Made by a program: the position numbers and the translations under genes. Positions 17,574-26,125 of a stretch of DNA of 41,474 nucleotides are shown here, piece by piece. The stretch is from Acidobacteriota bacterium. GTDB taxonomy: Bacteria > Acidobacteriota > Vicinamibacteria > Marinacidobacterales > Marinacidobacteraceae. The notes under the pieces are model-generated. The model was given only the letters and a program-made list of their open reading frames with translations. It made no database searches and was not told the origin of the DNA. Location: positions 1-41,474 of the forward strand of contig VXNL01000049.1 of NCBI GenBank assembly GCA_009840635.1. Direction: 5' to 3'. Each line of letters begins with the position of its first letter. The first letter of the stretch is position 1.

Positions 17574-19063
17574 CGCTCCCCGGCGTCCGCCGTTTCGTCC
17601 CCGGCCGTGCGCTCGAACCCGCCCCCGAGCGCCAGCGAGAGGTTCACCCGGTTGTCGAGCCGCGCCCGAACCTGTGAAAGATGGCCCGATTCCGCCATCA
17701 GGACCGCCCGTTCCGCTTCCAGCTCCATGAGCCGCGTGCCGAAGCCCCCGAGACGCTGGCTACGGGTCCGCGAGAGCGCCCGGCGGCTCGCCGAGAGCGC
17801 CTCCGCGGAACGCGACTCCATCTCCTGGAGCGACTCCTCCGCGGAAAGCGCCGCCTCCACCTCCTGGTAGGCGGTCAGTACCGTCCGCGCGTACACCGCC
17901 AGCGCCTCACGATCGCGCGCCTCCTCCTGACGGATCTGCGCCCGGATGCGACCGCCCTGGAACACGGGCGCCGCGATCCGTGCGATCAGGCTCCACACCG
18001 AGAAGTCCCCGTTCACGAGCTGCCGCAGCCGCGTTGACGCCGTACCGACGGAGCTGGTCAGCGGAAACTGCGGATAGCGGGCCCGCCGCGCCATTTCGGT
18101 GAACTCCTTCGACATTGCAAGCCGCCGCTCGGCGCTCGCCACGTCCGGACGCCGGGAGATGAGGTCCGCCGGCGCCCCCGCCGGAACCGCGCTCCCGGCC
18201 GGGGGCAGGCCACCGCCGAGTTCCCAGTCCGGTCCGGGCTCTCCGTCGGGATAGTCGGTAAAGAGGACTTCCAGACCCCGCACCGCTGCCGCCCGCGCCT
18301 GCCGCCGGCTGGCGGCCGCCGCCCGCGCTTCGGCGAGACGTGCCTCCGCGCCGTTCACCTCGGCAAGCGCGGCCTCGCCGATGCGCGCCCGTTCCCGCGT
18401 CCACCGCACCGTCTCTGCCTGGCTTGCCGCAATCGCTTCGGCGATGCGCGCCTGCTCCCGGGCCTCGACCGCCAGGAAGTAGAGGCGGGCAGCCTGACCG
18501 GCCAGCGAGACCCGCGCTCCCGCCACCTCGGCGACCGCCGCCTCCATCACCGCGTTCGCGGCCCGGGCTCGCGGCGTCGCCGCGCGCCAGAGGTTCGCTT
18601 CCCAGGTCAGGTCCAGGGAGAGTCCATAACGGACGAAGTCCGTGGTGAGCACCTCGTCCTCCCCGAGCCCCGGAATCGGCAGCCCCACGGATCCCGCGAT
18701 GTCCGAGATCGGCAGCCCGATGAAAGCCTGCCGCGCCTGGAGGCGGTCCACTCCCGCTCCGACCTGGGGATAGAGCGCGCTCCGCGCGATCCCGGCGTCG
18801 GCGGCCGCCTGCGCGAGCCGCGCCGCCGCCTCCCGAAGCGTCAGGTTGCCCGACAGCGCCCGCTCGACCACCCGGTCGAGCGCCGAATCCCCGAACGAGG
18901 TCCACCAGTCCGCCGCCGGGGCGGCCGGGGATGCCGTGGCCGCGGGCGCCGCCGGCTCGGGCGTGAACTCGACCCCGGGATCCGCGACCGGGACCCTCAG
19001 ACCACCGCAACCGCTCGCCAGCACGCAGGCGGCGGCCAGCGCCGTTCGTGGGCCCACCTTCAT
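17570..19063 (-). CDS. RND efflux outer-membrane lipoprotein (OprM/NodT-type)
   Basis: Outer-membrane channel of 497 aa, the TolC-like exit duct of the efflux system. The N-terminus is a lipoprotein signal: MKVGPRTALAAACVLASGCGG, with lipobox LASGC. Two duplicated outer-membrane-efflux domains follow, with WWTSFGDSALDRVVERALSGN near residue 52, family-like long coiled coils (ARIGEAALAEVNGAEARLAEARAA), the ISRRPDVASAERRLA motif near residue 300, and a second coiled coil near the C-terminus. It is the first gene of the operon. A -10-like TACACT lies 8 nt upstream of the ATG with no Shine-Dalgarno, so the operon transcript may be leaderless. Confidence 0.92.
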   Translation of the reverse strand: MKVGPRTALAAACVLASGCGGLRVPVADPGVEFTPEPAAPAATASPAAPAADWWTSFGDSALDRVVERALSGNLTLREAAARLAQAAADAGIARSALYPQVGAGVDRLQARQAFIGLPISDIAGSVGLPIPGLGEDEVLTTDFVRYGLSLDLTWEANLWRAATPRARAANAVMEAAVAEVAGARVSLAGQAARLYFLAVEAREQARIAEAIAASQAETVRWTRERARIGEAALAEVNGAEARLAEARAAAASRRQARAAAVRGLEVLFTDYPDGEPGPDWELGGGLPPAGSAVPAGAPADLISRRPDVASAERRLAMSKEFTEMARRARYPQFPLTSSVGTASTRLRQLVNGDFSVWSLIARIAAPVFQGGRIRAQIRQEEARDREALAVYARTVLTAYQEVEAALSAEESLQEMESRSAEALSASRRALSRTRSQRLGGFGTRLMELEAERAVLMAESGHLSQVRARLDNRVNLSLALGGGFERTAGDETADAGER

Positions 19064-19071
19064 GGCGCGTG

Positions 19072-19077
19072 AGTGTA
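19072..19077 (-). promoter_or_regulatory. -10-like TACACT before the efflux operon
   Basis: TACACT (minus strand) ends 8 nt before the outer-membrane factor ATG at 19063. It fits the leaderless spacing seen elsewhere in the window. No clear -35 is present 17 nt upstream. Confidence 0.4.
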
Positions 19078-19116
19078 TTCGGTGGACACCCCCGGCGCGG
19101 CGGAGGTCCAGCCCTG

Positions 19117-19145
19117 TTGAAGGGCGGCGTCCCCTCGCGTACGAT
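19117..19145 (+). promoter_or_regulatory. Sigma-70-type promoter for the TPR gene
   Basis: TTGAAG (19117-19122), a 17-nt spacer and TACGAT (19140-19145) form a good housekeeping-type promoter. Transcription starting near 19152 would leave a 50-nt leader carrying the GGAGG Shine-Dalgarno at 19191-19195. Confidence 0.6.
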
Positions 19146-19201
19146 CATCGGTTCGCATTTCGGTTCCCGTCAGGCTGCGGCCTGTTTTGACGGAGGCTTT
19201 C

Positions 19202-20980
19202 ATGATCCAAACCACCCTCCATCCGGCACCCCGCCGGTCAGCCGGTTTTCGGCGTCGGTTCTTCCCCGTGGCGGTACTGGGCCTGGCCGCCGTGGTGGGC
19301 GTCCCGAGCGCCCTCGCGCAGGATGAGGCGCCGCTCAACCGCCGGGAGGTGTCCCGCGCCATCGACATCGCCGAGGATCATCTCGATGATGCCGAGCGTG
19401 CGCTCCGCAATGAAGACGCGGAAGCCGCGCAGGCCGCCTTCAGCCAGGCGGGCGGTCTCTTCCTCCGGGTACTCCAGGACCATCCTTACCGCCGGGACAT
19501 CCGCCTGCGGCTCGGCCGCATCTACCTGCACTTCGAGGAGTGGGAGAACGTCGCCAGCGCCTTCGAGGAGGCGCTGATGACGGATCCCCCGACGGAGGCA
19601 GAGGACATCGACGGCTGGGCGTTCGAGAACGTCGAGGACGAGGCGGAGATCCTCGAAGCCTGGACCGCGGTGACGAACGCCTACGGGATGCTCGAGAACG
19701 ACCTCAAGGTCATCGAGGCTGGGCAGAAGGTGATCGAACTGAATCCGAACCCGCCGGCGAGCACCTTCGTGGCGATCGGATCCAGCATGGCCCGGCAGGG
19801 GCAGTTCGAGGAGGCTTCCAGCATGGCCCGGCGCGCCCTCGAGATCGAACCCGACAGCGCGATGGCCCACTCGACCCTCGGCCAGGCCGCCGCCGCCGGC
19901 GGCGACCTCGACGAGGCGGAGGCTTCCTTCCAGCGTGCGGTCGAACTCGACCCGAGCACCGCCCGCGCCCACGCCGGCCTCGCCGACATCTACTACTCCC
20001 GCGAGGACTATCAGGCGGCGGTGGACGCGGCGACCGCCGCGCTCGGCCTGAACGACCAGTTGACGGCGGCCTACGGGATCCGGGGCCTCGCGAACAACGC
20101 CCTCGGCAACTCCGCGGAGGCCCAGGGCGACCTGTCCATGGCGGTCACCGTGAACCCCGACGACCCGGCGGCGAACCTCGCGTTCGCCCAGGTGTACGAG
20201 GCGCTCGAGAACCGGGGCCAGGCGATGAGCTACTACCGCAAGGTCACGACGCTTGAGAACTCGCCGCCGGCTGCCCGGGTGACGGCCCACGCCGCGCTCG
20301 GGCGCTTCGCCATCCAGGACCTGAACTACGACGAAGCCGTCAGCCACATGAACGAGGCGGTCGCCGCCGACCCGAATTCGGAGGAAGCCAAGGCGGGACT
20401 CGGGATGGCGAACCACGCGAGCGCCAAGGCCAAGCGCCAGGCCCAGGACGTCGCCGGCGCCCTGGTCGCGGCGCAGGCGGCCAGCGCTGCCGATCCGGAC
20501 AACCCGGTCTACCAGGTGGAGCACGGGATCGCGCTCATCCTGAACCAACAGGTGGCCGACGCGGTGCCGGTCCTCGAATCGGGAATCCCCAACTTTCCCG
20601 CCGACGGGAACATGGACGACCTCGCGGTCGGCCACTGGGCGCTCGGCCAGGCTTACATGGCCTCGCAGAACTTCGCCGGCGCCGAGGCCCAGTTCAGCGA
20701 GGCGACCCAGAAGATGGACAGTTGGGGAGCGCCGTTCCAGATGCTCGCCTGGGCCCACACCGCCCAGATCGCGTACGGCCCCTGCCGGCTCAAGGACGCC
20801 GCGTTCGGAGAACGGATGCAGGCGGCCGGCGTGGGCTGTCCCGCCAGCGACGCGGACTACGAGCGGGTGGCCGCCGCCGCCGCGCAGTACGAGAGGGCCG
20901 TGGCGCTCGGTGTCCAGGACCCCGTCCTCGCCGAGCGGCTCGCGGTGCTCCAGGAGGTCAGGAATCAAATCGCCGAATGA
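19202..20980 (+). CDS. Secreted tetratricopeptide repeat (TPR) protein
   Basis: Protein of 592 aa with a signal peptide (basic RRSAGFRRRFF, then VAVLGLAAVVGVPSALAQ) and repeated 34-residue TPR helical pairs over most of its length. Examples are EEASSMARRALEIEPDSAMAH, EAEASFQRAVELDPSTARAH and YQAAVDAATAALGLNDQLTA. TPR arrays bind other proteins, so it is probably a periplasmic or outer-membrane-associated scaffold. I see no enzymatic domain. The C-terminal part (from about residue 525) has two cysteines (GPCRLKDAAFG, GVGCPASDADY) that could form a disulfide in the periplasm. ATG 19202 is preferred because GGAGG sits 6 nt upstream; an in-frame TTG at 19187 has no such site. The last codon overlaps the M20 peptidase start. 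Confidence 0.85.
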   Translation: MIQTTLHPAPRRSAGFRRRFFPVAVLGLAAVVGVPSALAQDEAPLNRREVSRAIDIAEDHLDDAERALRNEDAEAAQAAFSQAGGLFLRVLQDHPYRRDIRLRLGRIYLHFEEWENVASAFEEALMTDPPTEAEDIDGWAFENVEDEAEILEAWTAVTNAYGMLENDLKVIEAGQKVIELNPNPPASTFVAIGSSMARQGQFEEASSMARRALEIEPDSAMAHSTLGQAAAAGGDLDEAEASFQRAVELDPSTARAHAGLADIYYSREDYQAAVDAATAALGLNDQLTAAYGIRGLANNALGNSAEAQGDLSMAVTVNPDDPAANLAFAQVYEALENRGQAMSYYRKVTTLENSPPAARVTAHAALGRFAIQDLNYDEAVSHMNEAVAADPNSEEAKAGLGMANHASAKAKRQAQDVAGALVAAQAASAADPDNPVYQVEHGIALILNQQVADAVPVLESGIPNFPADGNMDDLAVGHWALGQAYMASQNFAGAEAQFSEATQKMDSWGAPFQMLAWAHTAQIAYGPCRLKDAAFGERMQAAGVGCPASDADYERVAAAAAQYERAVALGVQDPVLAERLAVLQEVRNQIAE

Positions 20981-22188
20981 CGGCCCGGGGTAGCGGCGAA
21001 GTCTCAGACGGCACCCCGGACATCGAGGGGCTGCTCTCCGCACTGAGCGGAGAGCAGCCCCGGATGGAGGAGATGCTGGGGCGATTCGTCCGGATCGAAT
21101 CGCCGACCAGCGACCCGGAGGCTACCGCCCGGATGGGCGACGAGGCCGTTTCCGCGCTCACGGACGGCGCCCCGGGCCTGCTGAACGGAGCCTTGGTGTC
21201 GCGGGTTGCCGGGACAGACGGCGGGACGCGGCGCGGGCCTCACGTGCGGGTGCGGGTGCCGGGAGCGGCAGCCCGAGAGAAACCGCTGTTGCTGCTCGGC
21301 CACCTGGACACCGTCTGGGCGCATGGCACGCTGAACGAGATCCCCTTCCGGATCGACGACGGCGTCGCCCGGGGACCGGGCGTCTACGACATGAAGGCGG
21401 GCCTGGTCCAGACGATCTGGGCGCTCCGGGCCCTCGACCGGCGCGGACTCCGGCCGCGGCGGCCGCTCACGATCCTCTGGAACACCGACGAAGAGGCGGG
21501 AAGCGCGGCCAGCCGGGAGTTCATCGAAGCGGAGGGTGCTGCGGCCGCGGCCTGTCTGGTCATGGAACCTTCGCTGCCTGGCGGCGGGGCCAAGACGGCC
21601 CGCCGGGGCGTCGGCATCCTGACCGTGCGCGTCCGGGGACGGGCCGCCCACGCGGGTCTCGAACCCGAACGCGGCATCAACGCGATTACCGAGCTCGCGG
21701 GCATCGTCACCGCCGCCGCCGCGCTCTCGGCGCCCGAGCGGGGCGTCACCGTGAACGTGGGGCTGATCCGGGGCGGGTCGCGCACCAACGTCGTCCCGGC
21801 CGAGGCGTCGGCGGACGTGGACATCCGGATGGACGACCCGGAATCGGGAGAACGGTTGATCCGGGCGCTTCGGGAATTGGGCGCGCGGCATCCCGAGGCC
21901 GAAGTGGAGTGGACCGGCGGGGTGAACCGGCCGGCGCTCGTTCGGAACGAGGGAGTCGTGACGCTCTACGAGCGGGCCCGGCGGCTGGCCGGCGAGCTCG
22001 ACTGGGAGCTCGGCGAGGGCGCGGCAGGCGGAGGTTCGGACGGCAACATCGTGGCGGGCCTCGGGGTTCCCGTGCTCGACGGGCTCGGGCCGCTCGGTGA
22101 CGGAGCCCACGCGCGCCACGAGCAGGTCGTCACGGCCGATCTGCCCCGGCGCGCCGCGCTCCTGGCGGCGCTGCTGCTGGACCTCTGA
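20977..22188 (+). CDS. M20 family metallopeptidase (carboxypeptidase G2-like)
   Basis: Zinc-dependent exopeptidase of 403 aa in the M20/M28 fold, close in layout to glutamate carboxypeptidases. Metal and catalytic motifs are LLLLGHLDTVWAHG (near residue 106), GPGVYDMKAGLVQ (bridging Asp near 137) and WNTDEEAGSAASREF (general base Glu near 171). A dimerisation domain with GRAAHAGLEPERGINAI follows, and a late metal-ligand region ends in GDGAHARHEQV. No signal peptide is visible, so it is probably cytoplasmic. The ATG at 20977 overlaps the TPR stop (ATGA), so translation is coupled. A perfect 15-bp inverted repeat lies inside codons 17-29. The gene converges on the amino-acid ABC operon 13 nt away, consistent with a role in amino-acid supply. 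Confidence 0.88.
   Translation: MTARGSGEVSDGTPDIEGLLSALSGEQPRMEEMLGRFVRIESPTSDPEATARMGDEAVSALTDGAPGLLNGALVSRVAGTDGGTRRGPHVRVRVPGAAAREKPLLLLGHLDTVWAHGTLNEIPFRIDDGVARGPGVYDMKAGLVQTIWALRALDRRGLRPRRPLTILWNTDEEAGSAASREFIEAEGAAAAACLVMEPSLPGGGAKTARRGVGILTVRVRGRAAHAGLEPERGINAITELAGIVTAAAALSAPERGVTVNVGLIRGGSRTNVVPAEASADVDIRMDDPESGERLIRALRELGARHPEAEVEWTGGVNRPALVRNEGVVTLYERARRLAGELDWELGEGAAGGGSDGNIVAGLGVPVLDGLGPLGDGAHARHEQVVTADLPRRAALLAALLLDL
21027..21061. other. Perfect 15-bp inverted repeat in the M20 peptidase 5' coding region
   Basis: Arm 21027-21041 (GGGGCTGCTCTCCGC) and arm 21047-21061 (GCGGAGAGCAGCCCC) are exact reverse complements with a 5-nt loop (ACTGA). It starts about 50 nt after the ATG and encodes an ordinary-looking GLLSALSGEQPR. 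It could act as an mRNA hairpin or a protein-binding palindrome. No T-run follows. Confidence 0.8.
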
Positions 22189-22201
22189 TCGCAGCGCCGA
22201 C

Positions 22202-22951
22202 TCACAGAATCTGGCTCAGGAAGCGTTTCGTCCGTTCGTCGGCGGGGTTCGCGAAGAACCGGTCCGGAGGGAGGCACTCCACGATGCTGCCCTCGTCCAT
22301 GTAGGCCACCCGGTCGGCGACGGTGCGGGCGAAACCCATCTCGTGCGTGACCACGATCATCGTCATCCCGCTCTGTGCGAGATCGTTCATCACGTCGAGG
22401 ACCTCCTTGATCATCACGGGATCGAGTGCCGAGGTCGGCTCGTCGAACAGCATGACCCGGGGCCGCATGCAGAGCGAACGCGCGATGGCCGCCCGCTGCT
22501 GCTGACCGCCCGAAAGCTGGGCCGGGTGTTTCCGGGCCTGCTCCGGAATCCGGACCCGGCCGAGGAACTCCATGGCCCGCTCGCGGGCGTCCGCGGGAGT
22601 CATTCCGAGCACCCGGACCGGCCCCAGCATGCAGTTCTCGAGCACCGTGAGGTGGGGGAAGAGATTGAACTCCTGAAACACCATGCCGATCTCGCGGCGG
22701 ACCTCCGTGAGGTCGGCCGTGTCCGCCCCGAGTTCCCGCCCGGCGAAGACGACGCGTCCTTCCTGGTGTTCCTCGAGGCGGTTGATGCACCGGATCAGCG
22801 TGGACTTGCCGGAACCGGACGGGCCGCAGATCACGATGCGCTCGCCCTCGGCGACCCGGAGATGCACGTCGCGCAGCACCTGGAACGCGCCGAACCACTT
22901 GCTGACGCCGTCGAGTTCGATCAACGGCTCTACCGGAGTCAGGCGCTCCAT
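22202..22951 (-). CDS. Amino-acid ABC transporter ATP-binding protein (GlnQ/AapP type)
   Basis: Cytoplasmic ATPase of 249 aa that powers the importer encoded by the preceding genes. Walker A is [17 protein letters not shown], the signature is [17 protein letters not shown], Walker B is [13 protein letters not shown] and the switch histidine is in [24 protein letters not shown] and [11 protein letters not shown] are typical of polar amino-acid importers. I chose ATG 22951, 4 nt after the permease stop; the longer open frame upstream overlaps the permease and gives a non-family leader. It is the last gene of the operon. Confidence 0.92.
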   Translation of the reverse strand: MERLTPVEPLIELDGVSKWFGAFQVLRDVHLRVAEGERIVICGPSGSGKSTLIRCINRLEEHQEGRVVFAGRELGADTADLTEVRREIGMVFQEFNLFPHLTVLENCMLGPVRVLGMTPADARERAMEFLGRVRIPEQARKHPAQLSGGQQQRAAIARSLCMRPRVMLFDEPTSALDPVMIKEVLDVMNDLAQSGMTMIVVTHEMGFARTVADRVAYMDEGSIVECLPPDRFFANPADERTKRFLSQIL

Positions 22952-22955
22952 CGGT

Positions 22956-23846
22956 TCACGCCCGGGCCGCCGCCGCATTCCTTTCGAGCCGGTCGAACGC
23001 CAGCGAGAGCAGGTAGCACAGGCAGAAGTACAGCCCGGCGACCGAGATCCACACCTCGAAGACACGGGTCGTCGAAACCGCGGTCTCCATCGCCAGGAAG
23101 GTGAGTTCCTGGATCGAGATGAGGGAAAGGATCGAAGAGTCCTTGACGAGGGTGATGAACTGGCCGGCGAGGGGCGGAATCACACGCCGGAGCGCCTGGG
23201 GCAGGATCACGCGCCGCCAGAGCTCCCACCGGGAAAGCCCGATGCTGAGGCCCGCTTCCGTCTGGGTCTTCGGGACGGACTGGATCCCGGCGCGCACGAT
23301 CTCCGTCATGTAGGCGCCCTGGAACATGGCGAGGCAGATGACGCCCGAAATGACGTTCGGGATGAGGGCGGCCGGCCCGAACACCAGTTCCAGGGACCGG
23401 AGGGTGGCGGGTGAAGCGCCGCGCACGAAGTCCTCCACCCCCAGGATCGGCATGATCTGGCTGCTGATGAAGAAGTAGAAGATGAAGATGAAGACGAGCG
23501 GCGGGATGTTTCGGATCAGTTCGACGTAGGTCCGGCTCAGGAGCCGCGGGAACAGGCGCCCCGCGGTCCGCAGGACCCCGAAGACGGCGCCGAACAGCGC
23601 TGCCGGGACCATGCTCAGGATCGCCAGGCGGATCGTCGTGAAGAAACCCTGCATCAGCAGGTTCGGGACCCAGCGCCCGGTCTCTTCGTCCCACCGGTAG
23701 AGCGAATTCGGGATGGCGCTCCAGTCCCAGCGGTACTCGAGGACGGCGTCGACGCGGTGGAAGACGTACCCCAGGGCCACGACGACCGCGGACAGGACCG
23801 CGGCGTCCACCCATCCCAGACGCGCCCGCCTGCTTCCGGGGATCAC
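22956..23846 (-). CDS. Amino-acid ABC transporter permease (HisM/GlnP type)
   Basis: Inner-membrane permease of 296 aa. The family segment [24 protein letters not shown] near residue 118 is characteristic of polar amino-acid permeases, and the EAA loop reads [30 protein letters not shown] near residue 210. At least five hydrophobic helices are visible. The first ~75 residues, with one hydrophobic segment and a polar loop ([27 protein letters not shown]), are longer than in simple GlnP proteins and recall the extended N-terminal part of AapQ/M-like permeases. Its start overlaps the binding-protein stop by 4 nt. Confidence 0.9.
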   Translation of the reverse strand: MIPGSRRARLGWVDAAVLSAVVVALGYVFHRVDAVLEYRWDWSAIPNSLYRWDEETGRWVPNLLMQGFFTTIRLAILSMVPAALFGAVFGVLRTAGRLFPRLLSRTYVELIRNIPPLVFIFIFYFFISSQIMPILGVEDFVRGASPATLRSLELVFGPAALIPNVISGVICLAMFQGAYMTEIVRAGIQSVPKTQTEAGLSIGLSRWELWRRVILPQALRRVIPPLAGQFITLVKDSSILSLISIQELTFLAMETAVSTTRVFEVWISVAGLYFCLCYLLSLAFDRLERNAAAARA

Positions 23847-24703
23847 TGCGGGGGCGTACTCCCGGGACGCACCGCATCCAGCCAGTTGGTCGTCTTGAAC
23901 CAGTAGTCGTAGCGCTCGGCGAGCCAGCCGTTCGTCGTGTTCACCCGGATCCAGTTGGAAAAGAAGTTCAGGGCGTCCGGGTCACCCTTGCGAAGCCCGA
24001 ACGCCTCGTCCCCCTGCGACAGGTTGTCGGTCGTCGGCAGAATGAGGAGTTCCGGGTTACGGCCCGCCCACTCCACCGGCTTCGGGTAGGAAGACAGGAC
24101 GGCGTGGGCGTTGCCGTTCAGCACCTCCTGGATGGCCTGGATGTCGTCGTCGAAACGGCGGATGGTCGCCCTCGGGAAGAGGCGGGCCGCGTCGTTGCAC
24201 GCGCTGGCGCCGCGCCGGCACGTGAGGGTCACGTCCTCGCTGTCGTAACCGTCCGGCCACGCGAGGTCCGCCGTCATTTCCCGGTTGGCGGCGATCCCCA
24301 TGCCGGAGTGGGCGTAGGGAATGGTGAAGTTGATGGTGAGGTTCCGCTGGGGACGGATGCTCATGCCGCCGATGATCACGTCGAACTTCCCGGCCAGCAG
24401 GGCAGGGATGATCCCGTCCCAGGAGGTCGGCACGAACTCGATGCCCACCCCCATGTCCTCCGCGAGCTTCGTCGCGACGTCCACCTCGAAGCCGACGAGC
24501 TCGCCGTTCCGGTCGCGCATCGCCCACGGTTCGAACGTCGAAACTCCGACCTTGAGGGCGCCGCGCCGCTGGATCGTCTCGACGACGCTTTCGGCGGAGC
24601 CTTGCTGGCCGGCGCAGCCCAACTGGAGTCCGGCGGCCACGCCGAGCATAAGGAGCGCGGCCGGCGCCCTGCCGGGCCTCGGGGCGGTCAATGTTCGCCT
24701 CAT
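23843..24703 (-). CDS. Amino-acid ABC transporter substrate-binding lipoprotein
   Basis: Extracytoplasmic binding protein of the SBP_bac_3 family, 286 aa, anchored as a lipoprotein (PAALLMLGVAAGLQLGC, Cys near residue 31). The N-lobe begins RGALKVGVSTFEPWAMRD, followed by VGFEVDVATKLAEDMGV and LLAGKFDVIIGGMSIRPQRN, all diagnostic of polar amino-acid binding proteins. The NREMTADLAWPDGYDSEDVTLTCRRGASACNDAARLFP region contains two cysteines likely to form a disulfide. ATG 24703 is supported by AAGGAGAAG just upstream; the frame is open to 24757 but without such a site. Ligand specificity (general, acidic or basic amino acids) is not clear. Confidence 0.9.
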   Translation of the reverse strand: MRRTLTAPRPGRAPAALLMLGVAAGLQLGCAGQQGSAESVVETIQRRGALKVGVSTFEPWAMRDRNGELVGFEVDVATKLAEDMGVGIEFVPTSWDGIIPALLAGKFDVIIGGMSIRPQRNLTINFTIPYAHSGMGIAANREMTADLAWPDGYDSEDVTLTCRRGASACNDAARLFPRATIRRFDDDIQAIQEVLNGNAHAVLSSYPKPVEWAGRNPELLILPTTDNLSQGDEAFGLRKGDPDALNFFSNWIRVNTTNGWLAERYDYWFKTTNWLDAVRPGSTPPQ

Positions 24704-24743
24704 GCTCTTCTCCTTGCTTCGGTGCGGAGGGGAACCGTGGGAA

Positions 24744-25571
24744 TCATGCGCGGACATGGTGTTCGAGGCGGCCCGCGACGACGGACAGGGCCACCGTGAA
24801 CGCCAGGTAGATGACGGCGACGGTGATCCAGATCTCGAAGCTCAGGAACGTTTCCGCGATGATGTTCCGGGCCTCGGTGGTGAGGTCGAACACCGCGATC
24901 ACGCTCACGATCGCCGAGTTCCTGATGAGGGAGATCACGATCCCGGTGAGCGGCGGAAGCATCAGGGGAACCGCCTGTGGCAGGACGACCGAGCGGTAGA
25001 GCTGGCGCCGGCTCAGGCCGAGACTCGTACCCGCCTCCCACTGGCCGCGGCGGACCGACAGGATGCCCGCCCGGATGACCTCGCCGGCAAAAGCGCCCTC
25101 GAAGATCGACAGCGCCAGGACCCCGACCCAGAACCGGTCGAGGCCGAGGATCGGGCCCAGAACGAAGTAGAACAGGTAGACCTGTATCAGCAGCGGGGTA
25201 CTGCGCACCGCCTCCACGTAGGCCTTCGCGACGAGGCGTCCCGAGAAGGAGTCCGAGAGCCGCAGCAGCGCGGCCGCGAGTCCGATCGCGAGGGTGATGA
25301 GGACGCTCCAACCGGTCAGTCCCAGGGTGACGACGAGGCCGTGCGCCAGCGGACCCCACAGCAGTTCTCCTTCGACGATCCGGACGAGATACTCGGGAAC
25401 CCGGTACCACTGCCAGTTGTAGCCCATGCCCACGGCGCCCGAAACCGCCAGCCCGAGCAGGGCGGCGACGAACACGGTGAACTGGAGGACGTCGAACCAA
25501 CCCGCGTTCCACCAGCGGACGTTCCGGCGGGCCTCCGCCGGCCGGTGGAAGGGTGCGGGCGGGCCGTCCAT
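24744..25571 (-). CDS. Amino-acid ABC transporter permease (HisQ/AapQ type)
   Basis: Second inner-membrane permease of 275 aa from ATG 25571. The conserved segment KAYVEAVRSTPLLIQVYLFYFVLG near residue 125 and the EAA loop EAGTSLGLSRRQLYRSVVLPQAVPLMLPPL near residue 200 identify the family. The N-terminal 45 residues are polar and precede the first helix (LQFTVFVAALLGLAVSGAVGMGY). The operon order is permease, binding protein, permease, ATPase, so the two permeases likely form a heterodimer. It is the first gene of the operon, 40 nt before the binding-protein gene. The start is divergent from the small membrane-protein gene at 25716 across a 144-nt region. Confidence 0.9.
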   Translation of the reverse strand: MDGPPAPFHRPAEARRNVRWWNAGWFDVLQFTVFVAALLGLAVSGAVGMGYNWQWYRVPEYLVRIVEGELLWGPLAHGLVVTLGLTGWSVLITLAIGLAAALLRLSDSFSGRLVAKAYVEAVRSTPLLIQVYLFYFVLGPILGLDRFWVGVLALSIFEGAFAGEVIRAGILSVRRGQWEAGTSLGLSRRQLYRSVVLPQAVPLMLPPLTGIVISLIRNSAIVSVIAVFDLTTEARNIIAETFLSFEIWITVAVIYLAFTVALSVVAGRLEHHVRA

Positions 25572-25608
25572 CAACAGTTCCCGGCGGGATTTGGCGGCCT
25601 GCGCGCGA

Positions 25609-25679
25609 TTGACTTCGATGTCGCGAAAGTGGTACCAAAGTTTGACTGCGTGTGGTTCACACGAAGGAAGGACGGCACG
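25609..25679 (+). promoter_or_regulatory. Conserved upstream block, copy 1
   Basis: Contains TTGACT (25609-25614), then GAAAGTGGTAC ending at 25635, then GACTGCGTG and GAAGGAAGGACGGCACG. The same elements in the same order occur at 26501-26570 upstream of the paralogous gene. TTGACT could be a -35. The -10 is unclear: TGGTAC at 15 nt or GTACCA at 17 nt. Confidence 0.6.
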
Positions 25680-25715
25680 TAAACCGAAGCGAGACGGACT
25701 CTTGGAGGGACCACG

Positions 25716-26036
25716 ATGCTAAACAGAATACTCGTCGGCGTAGGCACGCTGATAGGGCTCGCGATGGGCTTCGCGCCCGGCACGGTCCCGATGGACGGAC
25801 TCCTGATGGTGATCATCGGCATCGTGTACTTCGTGATGAACGTCGATGCCGAGGACCCGACGGTGGCGCTCCTCATGGCCATCGCCGTGGGCGGCATGAC
25901 CGCGTCGGACGTGCTGCATCACATCCCGGCGGTCGGCATGGCGATCGACGGTGCGTTCGAAGCCCTCGCCATCGCGCTGTGGGCCGGCGTGGCGACGGTT
26001 GCCGCGACCCGGATTCTCAACCGCGTCAAAGGCTGA
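25716..26036 (+). CDS. Small hydrophobic membrane protein, paralogue 1 (unknown function)
   Basis: 106-residue protein I cannot assign to a named family. It is largely hydrophobic, with likely membrane helices at about residues 4-20, 27-43, 51-66 and 80-98. The third or fourth may be a re-entrant or amphipathic segment. A short acidic loop (NVDAEDP) follows helix 2, and the protein ends in a basic tail (RILNRVKG). A good GGAGGG Shine-Dalgarno lies 6 nt before the ATG. The paralogue at 26602 has the same length and shares LVGV, the TVPM/MVPM segment, DGLL/AGLL, GIVY, VDAED, IPAVG, the ALW-G-ATV segment and the NR-KG ending. The upstream 71 nt are also conserved between the two. A hairpin at 26047-26070 probably ends the transcript. 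Confidence 0.85.
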   Translation: MLNRILVGVGTLIGLAMGFAPGTVPMDGLLMVIIGIVYFVMNVDAEDPTVALLMAIAVGGMTASDVLHHIPAVGMAIDGAFEALAIALWAGVATVAATRILNRVKG

Positions 26037-26046
26037 CTTTCCTCTC

Positions 26047-26070
26047 GGGGACGACCTCCTGATCGTCCCC
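26047..26070 (+). terminator. Hairpin after paralogue 1
   Basis: Perfect 8-bp stem GGGGACGA/TCGTCCCC with an 8-nt loop, beginning 10 nt after the stop codon. No T-run follows, so termination efficiency is uncertain. Confidence 0.5.
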
Positions 26071-26112
26071 TGACGTTGGGCGGCGCGAGCGCGGACCGGG
26101 CGTGGGTGCGGC

Positions 26113-26118
26113 CATAAT
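26113..26118 (+). promoter_or_regulatory. -10-like CATAAT before the pterin dehydratase
   Basis: CATAAT ends 7 nt before ATG 26126, the spacing expected for a leaderless mRNA. No Shine-Dalgarno is visible between them. Confidence 0.5.
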
Positions 26119-26125
26119 GCGCGCC

